A stretch of 64,000 bases of DNA from JACVRW01 sp963827065. GTDB taxonomy: Bacteria; Actinomycetota; Thermoleophilia; Solirubrobacterales; Thermoleophilaceae. Numbering within the stretch: position 1 is the stretch's first letter; each line of letters starts with the position of its first letter. Made by a program: the position numbers and the translations under genes. The stretch is taken from contig CAWGZM010000008.1 in NCBI GenBank assembly GCA_963827065.1, positions 248,001 to 312,000 on the forward strand, in the 5' to 3' direction. The notes beneath the pieces are model-generated. The model was not told the origin of the DNA and ran no database searches. It saw nothing but the letters and a program-made list of their open reading frames with translations. Positions 33,365-41,893 of this stretch are shown here, one piece after another.

Positions 33365-33859
33365 TCAGAGCTCGAGCGCCATCCGCTGGCTCGTGACGAC
33401 CGTGCCGAAGCGCGGCTCTCGCTCCTCTTGCACGATCCGGAAGCCGGCCGCCTCGTACAGCCGGCGCGCGTCGGCCAGATCGCTCGTCGTCCCCAGCTCC
33501 ATGCGCGCGTAGCCGGCCGCACGCGCAAAGTCGATGCAGCGCTCGATCAGGAGCGCCCCGATGCCGCGCCGGCGCGCGCCGGGGTCCACCATCAGCGCAC
33601 GCAGCGCCGCCACGCCGGGCGCGCCCGCCGCGATGCAGAAGACCGATCCCGCCCGCCGCTCGCCGAGCTCGGCGATCCAGCCCGCCTCGCGCCCGGGGTC
33701 GTGCTCGCTCGCGAAGCCGGCGACGATCTCCGCCACGAGCCCCTCGAACGACATGTCCCAGCCGTACTCGGCGGCGTAGACGGCGCCGTGCCGCTCCACG
33801 ACCCAACCGAGGTCCCCGGGCCTGCCGATCAGGCGCAGCGACGGTGAGCCCGCTTCCAC
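33365..33859 (-). CDS. GNAT-family N-acetyltransferase
   Basis: A 164-residue acetyltransferase. Acetyl-CoA-binding motif A is LMVDPGARRRGIGALLIERC (R-x-x-G-x-G/A), followed by motif B ARRLYEAAGFRIVQEERE. GNATs move an acetyl group to small molecules or protein amines; this sub-type is often N-terminal to a MarR domain, here missing. GTG start 3 nt after the mccB stop, hence the distal gene of the carboxylase operon. The substrate is unknown. Confidence 0.88.
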   Translation of the reverse strand: MEAGSPSLRLIGRPGDLGWVVERHGAVYAAEYGWDMSFEGLVAEIVAGFASEHDPGREAGWIAELGERRAGSVFCIAAGAPGVAALRALMVDPGARRRGIGALLIERCIDFARAAGYARMELGTTSDLADARRLYEAAGFRIVQEEREPRFGTVVTSQRMALEL

Positions 33860-33862
33860 CGG

Positions 33863-35425
33863 CTACATCCTGTAGACAGGTGCGGCGCGCTCGGCCAGCG
33901 GCGCGTTGGCGCAGGCGCCGAGGGCGAGCCCGAGCACGCGCCGCGTGTCGAGCGGGTCGATCACGCCGTCGTCCCAGAGCCGTGCGGTGGAGTAGTAGGG
34001 GTTGCCCTGGTGCTCGTACTGCTCGCGCAGCCGCGCACCCGTCTCGGGCTGGCCGACCTCGGTCATGACGGTCGCGGCCTGCTCCCCGCCCATCACCGAG
34101 ATGCGCGCGTTCGGCCACATCCACAGGAAGCGCGGGTCGTAGGCGCGCCCGCACATGCCGTAGTTGCCGGCCCCGAACGAGCCGCCGACGATCACGGTCA
34201 GCTTCGGGACGCGCGTGGTCGACACCGCTGTGACCATCTTCGCCCCGTCCTTCGCGATGCCGCCGGCCTCGTACTCGCGCCCGACCATGAAGCCGCTGAT
34301 GTTCTGCAGGAACAGGAGCGGCACGCCGCGCTGGTCGCACAGCTCGATGAAGTGGGCCGCCTTGAGCGCGCTCTCCGAGAAGAGGATCCCGTGGTTAGCG
34401 ATCACGCCGACCGGGTGCCCGTGGATGTGCGCGAAGCCGCACACGACGGTCGTGCCGTACTCCGCCTTGAACTCGTGCAGGCGGCTGCCGTCGGCGATGC
34501 GGGCGATGATCTCGCGCGGGTCGTAGGGCGTCCGCATCTCGGTTGCGACCGCTCCGTACAGGGTCTCGGGGTCGACCGCGGGCGGCTCCGCCGGGGCGCG
34601 CTCCCAGGGCGCCGGCGAGCGCGGCGCGAGCGTCGCGACGACCGAGCGCAGGATGCGCAGCGCGTGCTCGTCGTCGGCGGCGAGGTGGTCCACGACGCCG
34701 GACGTCCGCGCGTGCAGCTCGCCGCCGCCGAGCTCCTCGGCTGTGATCTCCTCGCCGGTCGCGGCCTTCACGAGTGGCGGCCCGCCGAGGAAGATCGTGC
34801 CCTGTCCGCGGACGATCACGGTCTCGTCGCTCATGGCGGGCACGTAGGCGCCGCCCGCCGTGCAGGAGCCGAGCACCGCCGCGAGCTGCGGGATCCCCCG
34901 GGCGGCCATCGTCGCCTGGTTGAAGAAGATGCGGCCGAAGTGCTCGCGGTCGGGGAAGACCTCGTCCTGACGCGGCAGGAACGCGCCGCCCGAGTCGACC
35001 AGGTAGAGGCACGGCAGACGGTTGTGAAGGGCGACCTCCTGGGCGCGCAGGTGCTTCTTTACGGTCACGGGGTAGTACGTGCCGCCCTTGACGGTCGCGT
35101 CGTTCGCCACCACCACGACCTCGCGGCCCGACACTCGGCCGACGCCGGTGATGATCCCGGCGCCGGGTGCGTCGCCGTCGTACAGGTCCTCGGCGGCAAG
35201 CGGCGAGAGCTCGAGGAAGGGAGCCGCGGGGTCGCAGAGCCGCTCGACGCGCTCGCGCGGCAGCAGCTTGCCGCGCGCCACGTGGCGCTCGCGGGCCCGC
35301 TCTCCCCCGCCCAGGGCGACGCGCTCGAGACGCTCGCGCAGCTCGGCGGCGAGCCGGCGGTGCTCCGCCTCGTTGCGCTCGAACTCGGACGAGCCGGGGC
35401 GCGCGCGGCTCGCGAGCACGGTCAT
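33863..35425 (-). CDS. mccB: Acyl-CoA carboxylase beta subunit (3-methylcrotonyl-CoA carboxylase type)
   Basis: A 520-residue carboxyltransferase with two crotonase-like domains: N domain LPCLYLVDSGGAFLPRQDEV and GSCTAGGAYVPAMSDE, C domain LLFLQNISGFMVGREYEAGG and IVGGSFGAGNYGMCGRAYDP. PDREHFGRIFFNQA is distinctive for methylcrotonyl-CoA carboxylase rather than propionyl-CoA carboxylase. It transfers CO2 from carboxybiotin to the acyl-CoA. ATGA overlap with mccA (start 35423-35425). Confidence 0.9.
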   Translation of the reverse strand: MTVLASRARPGSSEFERNEAEHRRLAAELRERLERVALGGGERARERHVARGKLLPRERVERLCDPAAPFLELSPLAAEDLYDGDAPGAGIITGVGRVSGREVVVVANDATVKGGTYYPVTVKKHLRAQEVALHNRLPCLYLVDSGGAFLPRQDEVFPDREHFGRIFFNQATMAARGIPQLAAVLGSCTAGGAYVPAMSDETVIVRGQGTIFLGGPPLVKAATGEEITAEELGGGELHARTSGVVDHLAADDEHALRILRSVVATLAPRSPAPWERAPAEPPAVDPETLYGAVATEMRTPYDPREIIARIADGSRLHEFKAEYGTTVVCGFAHIHGHPVGVIANHGILFSESALKAAHFIELCDQRGVPLLFLQNISGFMVGREYEAGGIAKDGAKMVTAVSTTRVPKLTVIVGGSFGAGNYGMCGRAYDPRFLWMWPNARISVMGGEQAATVMTEVGQPETGARLREQYEHQGNPYYSTARLWDDGVIDPLDTRRVLGLALGACANAPLAERAAPVYRM

Positions 35426-37359
35426 GCAGCGGCTCCCTCGGCGGGCTCGACGTCCGCGAGCGCCTGGCCGCGAGCCACGCGGTCGCCGGCCCGAACCGCG
35501 ATGTCGCCGACGACGCCGGCGAACGGGCTCGCTATGGCGAGCTCCATCTTCATCGACTCGAGGACGAGCAGCACGTCGCCCTCCTCGACCTGCGTGCCGG
35601 CCTGTGCGCGCACGTCCAGGACGGTGCCGGGCATGGGCGCCTCGAGCGAGCCGGGCAGCGCGCGCCGCTCGGCCTCGTCGCCCGCGAGCGTCCAGCGCGT
35701 GGGCACGCCGTCGTCGATTAGCCAGACCGCGGCGCCGTCGCGGATCACGTCGATCCGGCGTGTGACCCCGCCCGTCTCGACGCGCAGCCGCTCCCCCTCG
35801 AGCCGAGCGCGCACGTCGTCCGCCTCGAACCAGCCCGTCCCGTCCGAGCGGACGCCTGCCTGCACGTCCCCAGCCGGGCCTCTCAGGCGGGCGCGGGCCC
35901 AGCCGGGCTCACCCGGCCGCCAGCCGTCGCGCGCGTCCCACGGATCGTCCGACTCCGGCTCGCCGATCAGCGCGACGAGGGCGAGCGCCGGCAGTGCGGG
36001 ATCGGGCTCGGGCCCAAGCTCCCCGCCGAGCCGCTCGAGCAGGCCGGTGTCGAGCCGGCCGGCGCGCACCTCGTCGTGCTCTGCGAGCGCCCGCAGGTAG
36101 GCGACGTTCGTCGCCGGCCCGGCAGCGACGAGGCCGCGCAGCGCAGCGGCCAGCCGGCCGAGCGCCGCCTCCCGGTCAGGGCCGTGGGCGATCAGCTTTG
36201 CGAGCAGCGGGTCGTAGTGCGAGGTCACCTCCGTGCCCTCCTCGACGCCGCTGTCGACCCGCGTCCCCGCCGGTGTCCGCCAGGCGACGATCCGCCCGCT
36301 CGAGGGCAGGAATCCGCTCGCCGGATCCTCGGCATAGATGCGCGCCTCGAGCGCGTGGCCGTTCAAGACGACGTCCGCCTGGCGGAGCGGCAACGGCTCG
36401 CCGGCCGCCACGCGCAGCTGCAGCTCGACGAGGTCAAGCCCCGTGACCGCCTCGGTCACAGGGTGCTCGACCTGCAGGCGGGCGTTCATCTCCAGGAAGA
36501 AGAACTCGGACGGGTCGTCCGCCGCGGTGATGAACTCGACCGTGCCGGCGTTCGTGTAGCCGCAGCTCCGCGCCAGCTCGACCGCGGCGCCCCCGAGCCG
36601 CTCGCGCAGCTCCGGGCCGACCACCGGCGAGGGGGCCTCCTCGATCACCTTCTGATGGCGCCGCTGGAGGCTGCACTCGCGCTCGCCGAGGTGCAGCACC
36701 GAGCCGTGCTCGTCGGCCAGCACCTGCACCTCGATGTGCCGCGGGCGCTCGATCCAGCGCTCGACGAGCAGCCGGTCGTCGCCGAAGGCCGCGCGGGCCT
36801 CGCTGCGCGCCGCTCTGAGCGACTCGGCGAGCTCGTCCGGCGAGCGCACTACGCGCATGCCCTTGCCGCCGCCCCCCGCGACCGCCTTGACCAGCAGCGG
36901 CAGCTCTCGGGAGCCGGCCCACTCGATGATCTCCTCGTCTGAGAGCGAATCGCCCTGCAGCCCGGGGACGACCGGCACGCCGGCGTCCGCCGCCACCTGC
37001 TTGGCGGCGGCCTTGTCGCCGAGCAGCGCCATCGCCTCGGGCGAGGGGCCTATGAAGGAAAGGCCGGCCTCACGGCAGGCGCGGGCGAAGGCGGGACGCT
37101 CGGAGAGGAAGCCGTAGCCGGGATGTACGGCCTCCGCGCCCGTTTCCAGGGCCGCTCGCACGACCCGCTCGACGTCGAGATACGACTCGGCGGCCGGGGC
37201 CGGCCCCAGCCGCACGGCAAGGTCGGCGGCGCGCACGTGCAGTGCGTCCGCGTCCGCGTCGCTGTACACGGCGACGCTCTCGATCCCGAGCCCGTGCAGC
37301 GTCCGCAGCACCCGCAGCGCTATCTCGCCGCGGTTCGCCACGAGCACGCGCGCGAACAC
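35422..37359 (-). CDS. mccA: Acyl-CoA carboxylase alpha subunit (biotin carboxylase plus biotin carrier)
   Basis: A 645-residue biotin-dependent subunit. Biotin carboxylase (about 1-450): VLVANRGEIALRVLR, ATP-grasp AVAGGGGKGMRVV, ECSLQRRHQKVIEEAPS, and FLEMNARLQVEHPVTEAVTG. Then a middle domain and the C-terminal biotinyl domain with LEAPMPGTVLDV and the biotinylation site VLESMKMELAI (Lys). With mccB it carboxylates 3-methylcrotonyl-CoA in leucine breakdown (or a related branched acyl-CoA). GTG start 2 nt after the acyl-CoA dehydrogenase stop. Confidence 0.92.
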   Translation of the reverse strand: MFARVLVANRGEIALRVLRTLHGLGIESVAVYSDADADALHVRAADLAVRLGPAPAAESYLDVERVVRAALETGAEAVHPGYGFLSERPAFARACREAGLSFIGPSPEAMALLGDKAAAKQVAADAGVPVVPGLQGDSLSDEEIIEWAGSRELPLLVKAVAGGGGKGMRVVRSPDELAESLRAARSEARAAFGDDRLLVERWIERPRHIEVQVLADEHGSVLHLGERECSLQRRHQKVIEEAPSPVVGPELRERLGGAAVELARSCGYTNAGTVEFITAADDPSEFFFLEMNARLQVEHPVTEAVTGLDLVELQLRVAAGEPLPLRQADVVLNGHALEARIYAEDPASGFLPSSGRIVAWRTPAGTRVDSGVEEGTEVTSHYDPLLAKLIAHGPDREAALGRLAAALRGLVAAGPATNVAYLRALAEHDEVRAGRLDTGLLERLGGELGPEPDPALPALALVALIGEPESDDPWDARDGWRPGEPGWARARLRGPAGDVQAGVRSDGTGWFEADDVRARLEGERLRVETGGVTRRIDVIRDGAAVWLIDDGVPTRWTLAGDEAERRALPGSLEAPMPGTVLDVRAQAGTQVEEGDVLLVLESMKMELAIASPFAGVVGDIAVRAGDRVARGQALADVEPAEGAAA

Positions 37360-37361
37360 GG

Positions 37362-38495
37362 TCAGGCTCCGAGCGCGCGGGCGATCACCATCTGCTGGAT
37401 CTCGTCGGTGCCCTCGCCGATCGTGAGGATCTTGGCGTCGCGGTAGAAGCGGCACACCGGGTACTCCTCGATGTAGCCGTAGCCGCCGTGGATCTGGACC
37501 GCCTCCTCGGCGGCGCGCACGGCGAGCCGGCCGGTCTTGAGCTTGGCCTGCGCAGCGGTGAGGCTGAAGTTGCGGCCGGCGTCCTTCAGCGCCGCCGCCT
37601 TGTAGGTCAGCAGCCGCGCGGCCTCGATCTCGGTCGAGATGTCGGCGAGCTTGGCCTGGATCGCCTGATAGGAGGCGATCGGCTTGCCGAAGGCAACCCG
37701 TTCCTTCGCGTATGCGAGCGCCTCGTCGAGCGCGCCCTGCGCGAGCCCGACGCCCATGGCCGCGACGCCGATGCGCCCGCCGTCGAGCGTCTGCAGGAAC
37801 TGCTTGAAGCCCATGCCGCGCGGGCCGACGAGGTTCGCCTCCGGCACCCTGCAGTCCTCGAAGCTGAGCGGGCGCGTGTCGGACGCGTTCCAGCCCATCT
37901 TGCGGTAGGGCGCGCCGATCTCGTAGCCGGGCGTGCCGTTGGGGACGAGCAGGTTCGAGATCTCGTCGTCGCCCGTGCGCGCCGTGATCATCACGAAGCC
38001 CGAGATGTCCGTGCCGCTGTTCGTGATGAACTGCTTGGCGCCGTTGATGACCCACTCGCCACCGTCGAGCGAGGCGCGAGTGCGGACGTTGCCGGCGTCG
38101 CTCCCCGCCTCGGGCTCGGTCAGGCCGAAGGCGCCGAGCTGCTCGCCCGAGCAGAGGCGCGGCATCCACTCGGCCTTCTGCTCCTCCGATCCGAACGCGT
38201 ACAGCGGCCAGGTGCCGAGGCTCGTGTGAGCGGCGACGGTGATGCCCACCGAGGAGTCGATGCGCGCCAGCTCCTCGATCGCGAGCGCATAGCTCAGGTT
38301 GTCGGCGCCGCCGCCGCCGTACTCCTCGGGGAAGGGAATCCCCATGAGCCCCAGGTCGCCGAGCTTGCGGACGATCTTGTAGGGGAACGACTTGGTCCGG
38401 TCGAGCTCCTCGGCGACCGGAGCGACCTCGCCCAGCGCGAAGTCGCGCACGAGCGTCCGGATCGCCTGCTGCTCGTCCGAGAGGTCGAAGTGCAT
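37362..38495 (-). CDS. Acyl-CoA dehydrogenase, probably isovaleryl-CoA dehydrogenase-like
   Basis: A 377-residue acyl-CoA dehydrogenase. Seen: LGLMGIPFPEEYGGGGADNL, FGLTEPEAGSDAGNVRTRA, KQFITNSGTDISG, and the C-terminal YPVCRFYRDAKILTIGEGTD with the conserved Glu/Gly region. Being first in an operon with mccA/mccB, it would oxidise isovaleryl-CoA (leucine branch) or a related branched acyl-CoA. That assignment is from context. ATG start 38493-38495 faces a TetR operator. Confidence 0.87.
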   Translation of the reverse strand: MHFDLSDEQQAIRTLVRDFALGEVAPVAEELDRTKSFPYKIVRKLGDLGLMGIPFPEEYGGGGADNLSYALAIEELARIDSSVGITVAAHTSLGTWPLYAFGSEEQKAEWMPRLCSGEQLGAFGLTEPEAGSDAGNVRTRASLDGGEWVINGAKQFITNSGTDISGFVMITARTGDDEISNLLVPNGTPGYEIGAPYRKMGWNASDTRPLSFEDCRVPEANLVGPRGMGFKQFLQTLDGGRIGVAAMGVGLAQGALDEALAYAKERVAFGKPIASYQAIQAKLADISTEIEAARLLTYKAAALKDAGRNFSLTAAQAKLKTGRLAVRAAEEAVQIHGGYGYIEEYPVCRFYRDAKILTIGEGTDEIQQMVIARALGA

Positions 38496-38509
38496 CGGCG
38501 TAGAATACC

Positions 38510-38540
38510 GAATGATCGCTCTAAGTTAGAGTGAGCATTC
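38510..38540. promoter_or_regulatory. TetR operator of the carboxylase operon
   Basis: A perfect core CTCTAA-G-TTAGAG (38519-38531) sits within a wider imperfect 31-nt palindrome whose outer arms are GAATG (38510-38514) and CATTC (38536-38540). It lies between the acyl-CoA dehydrogenase ATG and the divergent TetR ATG (38547), so it can switch both. One of the clearest symmetric sites in the window. Confidence 0.7.
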
Positions 38541-38546
38541 GAACCC

Positions 38547-39215
38547 ATGCCGTCGGCAGCCCCTCCCACTCGCCCTGCTCTGAGGGAGCGCTACGACCGC
38601 CGCCAGGAGCGCGTGGTTCAGGTCGCCGCGGAGCTGTTCGCCGAGCGCGGCTACGCGGCCACCTCGATGACCGACCTGAGCGAGGCCACCGGCCTCGCCG
38701 CCGGCGGGCTCTATCACTACATCGGAAGCAAGAAGCAGCTCCTGTTCCGGATCTGCGACGAGCTGATGGAACCACTGCTCGCAGAGGCCCGCGCGATCGC
38801 GGCGACCGATGAGCCGGCCGTGACACAGCTGAGGCAGCTGCTGCGCGCCTGGCTCGAGCACATCGCGCGCCACCGGCACCACATGACTGTCTTCCAGCAG
38901 GAGCGCCATCTGATCGAGCACGACCCGCAGTGGCGCACCGTGCGCCGGCGGCGAAAGGACTTCGAGCTCATCCTCGACGACGTGCTCGAGCGCTGCGAGC
39001 GCGAGGGCGCGCTCAGCTTCCCCGACCGGGCGCTCACCGTGCGCGCGCTGCTCGGCATGGTCAACCACACCTCGACCTGGCTGCGCCCGCGCGGGCGTCT
39101 CAGCCCCGAGCAGATCGCCGACGGCTACTACGACATGCTGCTGGGCGCCTACGCGCTCACACCCAGCGGTGGTGGCGGGTCCGTTCGTCGGCCGGGAAGA
39201 ACGCCTCCACCCTGA
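38547..39215 (+). CDS. TetR-family regulator of the acyl-CoA catabolism operon
   Basis: A 222-residue TetR protein. HTH at about 20-65: VVQVAAELFAERGYAATSMT, LSEATGLAAGGLYHYIGSKK. The rest resembles the TetR_C_33/FadR-type ligand domain (AWLEHIARHRHHMTVFQQER), likely binding an acyl-CoA. The C-terminus ends in a Gly/Pro/Arg tail and overlaps the convergent XRE gene by 59 nt. No ribosome site before ATG 38547, so translation may be leaderless. Confidence 0.88.
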   Translation: MPSAAPPTRPALRERYDRRQERVVQVAAELFAERGYAATSMTDLSEATGLAAGGLYHYIGSKKQLLFRICDELMEPLLAEARAIAATDEPAVTQLRQLLRAWLEHIARHRHHMTVFQQERHLIEHDPQWRTVRRRRKDFELILDDVLERCEREGALSFPDRALTVRALLGMVNHTSTWLRPRGRLSPEQIADGYYDMLLGAYALTPSGGGGSVRRPGRTPPP

Positions 39216-39936
39216 TCTCCTGCAGCGTGATGTCCTGCGGCGTGCCGACCGTGGTGACCATCGAGAAGTAGCTGACCCGGACATCGGCGCGCTCGAACTC
39301 GACCGGCAGAACCGGCAGCGTGCCCGAGGAGAAGTCTGGCGTTCGCCAGCGCGTGGGCACGCCCGGCAGGGCGAGCACGTCGTCGAGCAGCCGGACGGTC
39401 TCGGGATCGGGAATCCCTCCGACCGCTTCGCGGTGCACGCGCTGGATGAGCGCCTCGCCGGTCTGCTCCCAGTTCGCGACGCGAGCCCGCAGCGGGCCGA
39501 ACATGAGCCGAACGACGTTGGGCGGATCGCCCGCCGCCTCACCGTCGAGCAGGAAAGCGAACATCGCGGCGGCCGGGTCGTTGGCCATCATCACGTTCCA
39601 GTGCCGGTCCATCACGACGGCCGGAAAGGGCTCGTGGTGGGCGAGCATCCGGTCGAGCGCGGTGCGCACCTGGGCAAGGCCGGCGGCGTCGAGCCCGGTC
39701 TCGCGATAGAGCGGCGCGTAGCCCGCCGCCAGCAGCATCTGGTTGCGCTCGCGCAGCGGAACGTCGAGCGCACGCGCGAGCGTGAGCACCATCTCACGGC
39801 TCGGGTTCGCGCGCCCGCTCTCCACGAAGCTGACGTGCCGGGGCGTGACCCCCGCCTCGGTCGAGAGCGTGAGCTGGCTCATCCGGCGCTCTCGCCGCCA
39901 GTGCTGGAGCAGCGTGCCGACCGGGCTGGTGGACAT
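39157..39936 (-). CDS. XRE-family regulator with MmyB-like C-terminal domain
   Basis: A 259-residue regulator: an N-terminal Cro/C1 HTH (about 5-65: MSQLTLSTEAGVTPRHVSFV, ESGRANPSREMVLTLARAL) and a C-terminal MmyB-like ligand domain (NVMMANDPAAAMFAFLLDG, NVVRLMFGPLRARVANWEQT). Proteins of this type, common in actinobacteria, likely sense small or acyl molecules. ATG 39934-39936. It is divergent from an AhpD-like gene with a candidate operator in the gap, and its 3' end overlaps the preceding TetR gene. Confidence 0.88.
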   Translation of the reverse strand: MSTSPVGTLLQHWRRERRMSQLTLSTEAGVTPRHVSFVESGRANPSREMVLTLARALDVPLRERNQMLLAAGYAPLYRETGLDAAGLAQVRTALDRMLAHHEPFPAVVMDRHWNVMMANDPAAAMFAFLLDGEAAGDPPNVVRLMFGPLRARVANWEQTGEALIQRVHREAVGGIPDPETVRLLDDVLALPGVPTRWRTPDFSSGTLPVLPVEFERADVRVSYFSMVTTVGTPQDITLQEIRVEAFFPADERTRHHRWV

Positions 39937-39992
39937 CGACCTGAGACTGTACGGCCGGTCCCGCCGCGCGGCACTTCTCTCGGAGGGAATTG

Positions 39993-40008
39993 GAATGCAG
40001 CTCCATTC
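39993..40008. promoter_or_regulatory. Candidate operator between XRE regulator and AhpD-like gene
   Basis: GAATG-CAGCTC-CATTC: a near-perfect 16-nt palindrome 18 nt before the AhpD-like gene ATG and 57 nt from the regulator ATG. It probably is the XRE protein's own site. Inferred from symmetry. Confidence 0.45.
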
Positions 40009-40025
40009 GGCGGACCCTCCCCGCC

Positions 40026-40577
40026 ATGAACGAATTCACCATTCACACACCGGAGTCGGCGCCAGTGGCAGCCCGTGAGGCGCTCGAAGCGCTCGAGAGG
40101 AACGTCGGCTTCATCCCGAACCTGGCCGCGACCATCGCGGGATCGCCCGCGGCCCTCCAGGCCTTCGTCGCGATGCAGTCGGCGCTGCGCCGCAGCGCGC
40201 TCGCGCCCGCGGAGCGCGAGATCGTCGGGCTGACCGTGAGCCGCGAGAACCTGTCCGCCTACTCCCTCGCCGCGCACGCGACGTTTGCGGGGCGAGCGGG
40301 CCTGGCGCCCGACGCCATCGCTGCGCTGCGGGATGGAAAGGCGCTGCCGGACCCGCGCCAGGAGGCGCTCCATGCGTTCACGGGGGAGCTCTTGCGGAGC
40401 CGAGGCCACCTGCCCGCCGAGCTGCTCACGGGTTTTCTCGCGGCCGGCTACTCGCTGGAGAACGCGCTCGAGGTCGTGACGCAGGTGGCGTACACGACGA
40501 TGGCGAACCTCGCCGCCAACCTGGCCGGCACACCTGTCGACGCGGAGTTCGACACCCAGGCCGTTCCGCTCGCCTAG
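40026..40577 (+). CDS. AhpD/carboxymuconolactone decarboxylase-like protein lacking CXXC
   Basis: A 183-residue all-helical AhpD-like protein of the peroxidase-related class. The helix that normally carries E-x-x-C-x-x-C-x-x-x-H reads SRENLSAYSLAAHATFAG: both cysteines are serines, while Glu and His remain. Without cysteines it cannot reduce peroxides by the usual dithiol route. It may be a decarboxylase-like or regulatory relative. Start ATG 40026. Its TAG shares CTAG with the stop of the convergent NTF2 gene. Confidence 0.82.
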   Translation: MNEFTIHTPESAPVAAREALEALERNVGFIPNLAATIAGSPAALQAFVAMQSALRRSALAPAEREIVGLTVSRENLSAYSLAAHATFAGRAGLAPDAIAALRDGKALPDPRQEALHAFTGELLRSRGHLPAELLTGFLAAGYSLENALEVVTQVAYTTMANLAANLAGTPVDAEFDTQAVPLA

Positions 40578-41008
40578 GGCGATCTGCTGTGGACGTGGTC
40601 GTCGGCCGCCGCTCGGGTGTGCTGGCGCAGCGCCTCGAAGGCCTCCTCGAACGTGCGCCGGTTCAGCAGCTCGATCGCGAGCCCGTCGCGGATCCGGATT
40701 CCGTTGCCGAAGCGCATGTCGACCTCCACCCCGCTGTCGCTGCCGCGTGCACGGAAGCGGATCCCGGCCGCCACGATGTCGCTCTCCTCCTCGATCCGCT
40801 CGACCTCGATGTGGAACTCCTCCCAGGGCTCGAGCATCTGGCTCCAGAACTTCGCGGCCCGCTTGTGTCCGTGGTACTCGGGCGCGAGGTCGGGGAAGAC
40901 CCCCGAGGTCTCGATTTGGATCTCGGGGTCGAGCAGTGCGAGCCAGGCATCGCGGTCGCCGCGGTTCCAGGCCTCGTAGCCCGCGAGGAGGAGGTCGGTG
41001 TTCGACAT
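40574..41008 (-). CDS. SnoaL/NTF2-like protein
   Basis: A 144-residue NTF2-fold protein. Opening helix LLLAGYEAWNRGDRDAWLAL, loop IQIETSGVFPDLAPEYHGHK, then strands ending in MRFGNGIRIRDGLAIELLNR. Similar to the protein at 19982 but clearly diverged. Function could be an isomerase, epoxide hydrolase or binding protein; none is determinable. ATG 41006-41008, divergent from the ArsR gene at 41073. Confidence 0.8.
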   Translation of the reverse strand: MSNTDLLLAGYEAWNRGDRDAWLALLDPEIQIETSGVFPDLAPEYHGHKRAAKFWSQMLEPWEEFHIEVERIEEESDIVAAGIRFRARGSDSGVEVDMRFGNGIRIRDGLAIELLNRRTFEEAFEALRQHTRAAADDHVHSRSP

Positions 41009-41044
41009 CGCGTCTCAGGATCTCAGACCGTGCGGGCCTTGACG

Positions 41045-41066
41045 TATATGCCTCTTTGGTTATATT
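41045..41066 (+). promoter_or_regulatory. ArsR operator and leaderless promoter, copy 1
   Basis: TATATGCC (41045-41052) and GGTTATAT (41058-41065) form an imperfect palindrome overlapping the -10 box TATATT (41061-41066). The box ends 6 nt before the ATG (41073), so transcription would begin at or beside the start codon. The same layout is found at the second ArsR gene. Confidence 0.55.
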
Positions 41067-41072
41067 GCTCTC

Positions 41073-41384
41073 ATGACCGCTGTCGAGGCACTGGCTCAGC
41101 CGACGCGCCGGCAGATCCTGGATCTGCTGCGCGAGGGTGAGCGGCCCGTGAACGACCTGGTCGAGCGGCTCGACATGAGCCAGCCGGCCGTGTCGAAGCA
41201 CCTGCGCGTACTGCGCGAGGTGGGGCTCGTAGGCGTCCGTTCGGACGCCCAGCGCCGGCTCTACCGGGTGCGCCCGGAGCCGCTCGCGGAGCTCGACGCG
41301 TGGCTCGCCCCCTACAGGCGGCTCTGGTCGCGCAGCCTCGACGCGCTCGAGCGACACCTGGACGAAAGGAAAGACGACCTATGA
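41073..41384 (+). CDS. ArsR-family transcriptional regulator
   Basis: A 103-residue winged-helix regulator: LAQPTRRQILDLLREGERPV, helix-turn-helix LVERLDMSQPAVSKHLRVLR, wing VRSDAQRRLYRVRPE. The C-terminal PLAELDAWLAPYRRLWSRSL is typical of ArsR proteins paired with an SRPBCC gene rather than metal sensors; no metal cysteines. Overlaps the SRPBCC gene by 4 nt (ATGA). Confidence 0.92.
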   Translation: MTAVEALAQPTRRQILDLLREGERPVNDLVERLDMSQPAVSKHLRVLREVGLVGVRSDAQRRLYRVRPEPLAELDAWLAPYRRLWSRSLDALERHLDERKDDL

Positions 41385-41893
41385 ACGGCACCTACCTCGA
41401 GCTCGACGGCCGCCCCGCGCTCCGCTTCGAGCGCTCGATCCCCCACTCCGTGGAACGCGTGTGGCGCGCGATCACCGAGCCGGGCGAGATGGGACAGTGG
41501 TTCCCGGCCGCGGTCGAGTACGAGCCGCGGGTCGGCGCTGCTATGAGGTTCGAGTTCGACGACCCGGACGCGCCGACCACCGAGGGCCAGGTAACGGAGC
41601 TCGATCCGCCGCGCCTGTTTGCCTTCGACTGGGGCGGCGAGCTGCTCCGCTTCGAGCTCGAGGCGGCGGGCGACGGCTGCCGGCTCAGCTTCACCCACTT
41701 CCTGAGCGAGCGCATCCAGGCCGCGCGGGACGCCGCCGGCTGGGAGCTCTGCCTCACGGAGCTGGACCGTCTGCTGGCCGGCGAGGACGCAGAGGCACCC
41801 GGGATCGGTGTCACCCCCGAATGGCGAGCCCTGTACGACAAGTACGTTGCCGCCGGGGTGCCGTCCGGCGCGGAGGTTCCCGGCTCGTCCTAG
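41381..41893 (+). CDS. SRPBCC/AHSA1-like protein
   Basis: A 170-residue SRPBCC (START-like) fold: LRFERSIPHSVERVWRAITE, PGEMGQWFPAAVEY, then a beta-sheet with LFAFDWGGELLRFELE and SFTHFLSE. The helix-grip fold binds hydrophobic ligands. ArsR-SRPBCC pairs are widespread in actinobacteria, and in a few the SRPBCC protein is the effector or a detoxifier; most are unknown. ATG at 41381 within the ArsR stop. TAG shares CTAG with the convergent gene. Confidence 0.88.
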   Translation: MNGTYLELDGRPALRFERSIPHSVERVWRAITEPGEMGQWFPAAVEYEPRVGAAMRFEFDDPDAPTTEGQVTELDPPRLFAFDWGGELLRFELEAAGDGCRLSFTHFLSERIQAARDAAGWELCLTELDRLLAGEDAEAPGIGVTPEWRALYDKYVAAGVPSGAEVPGSS

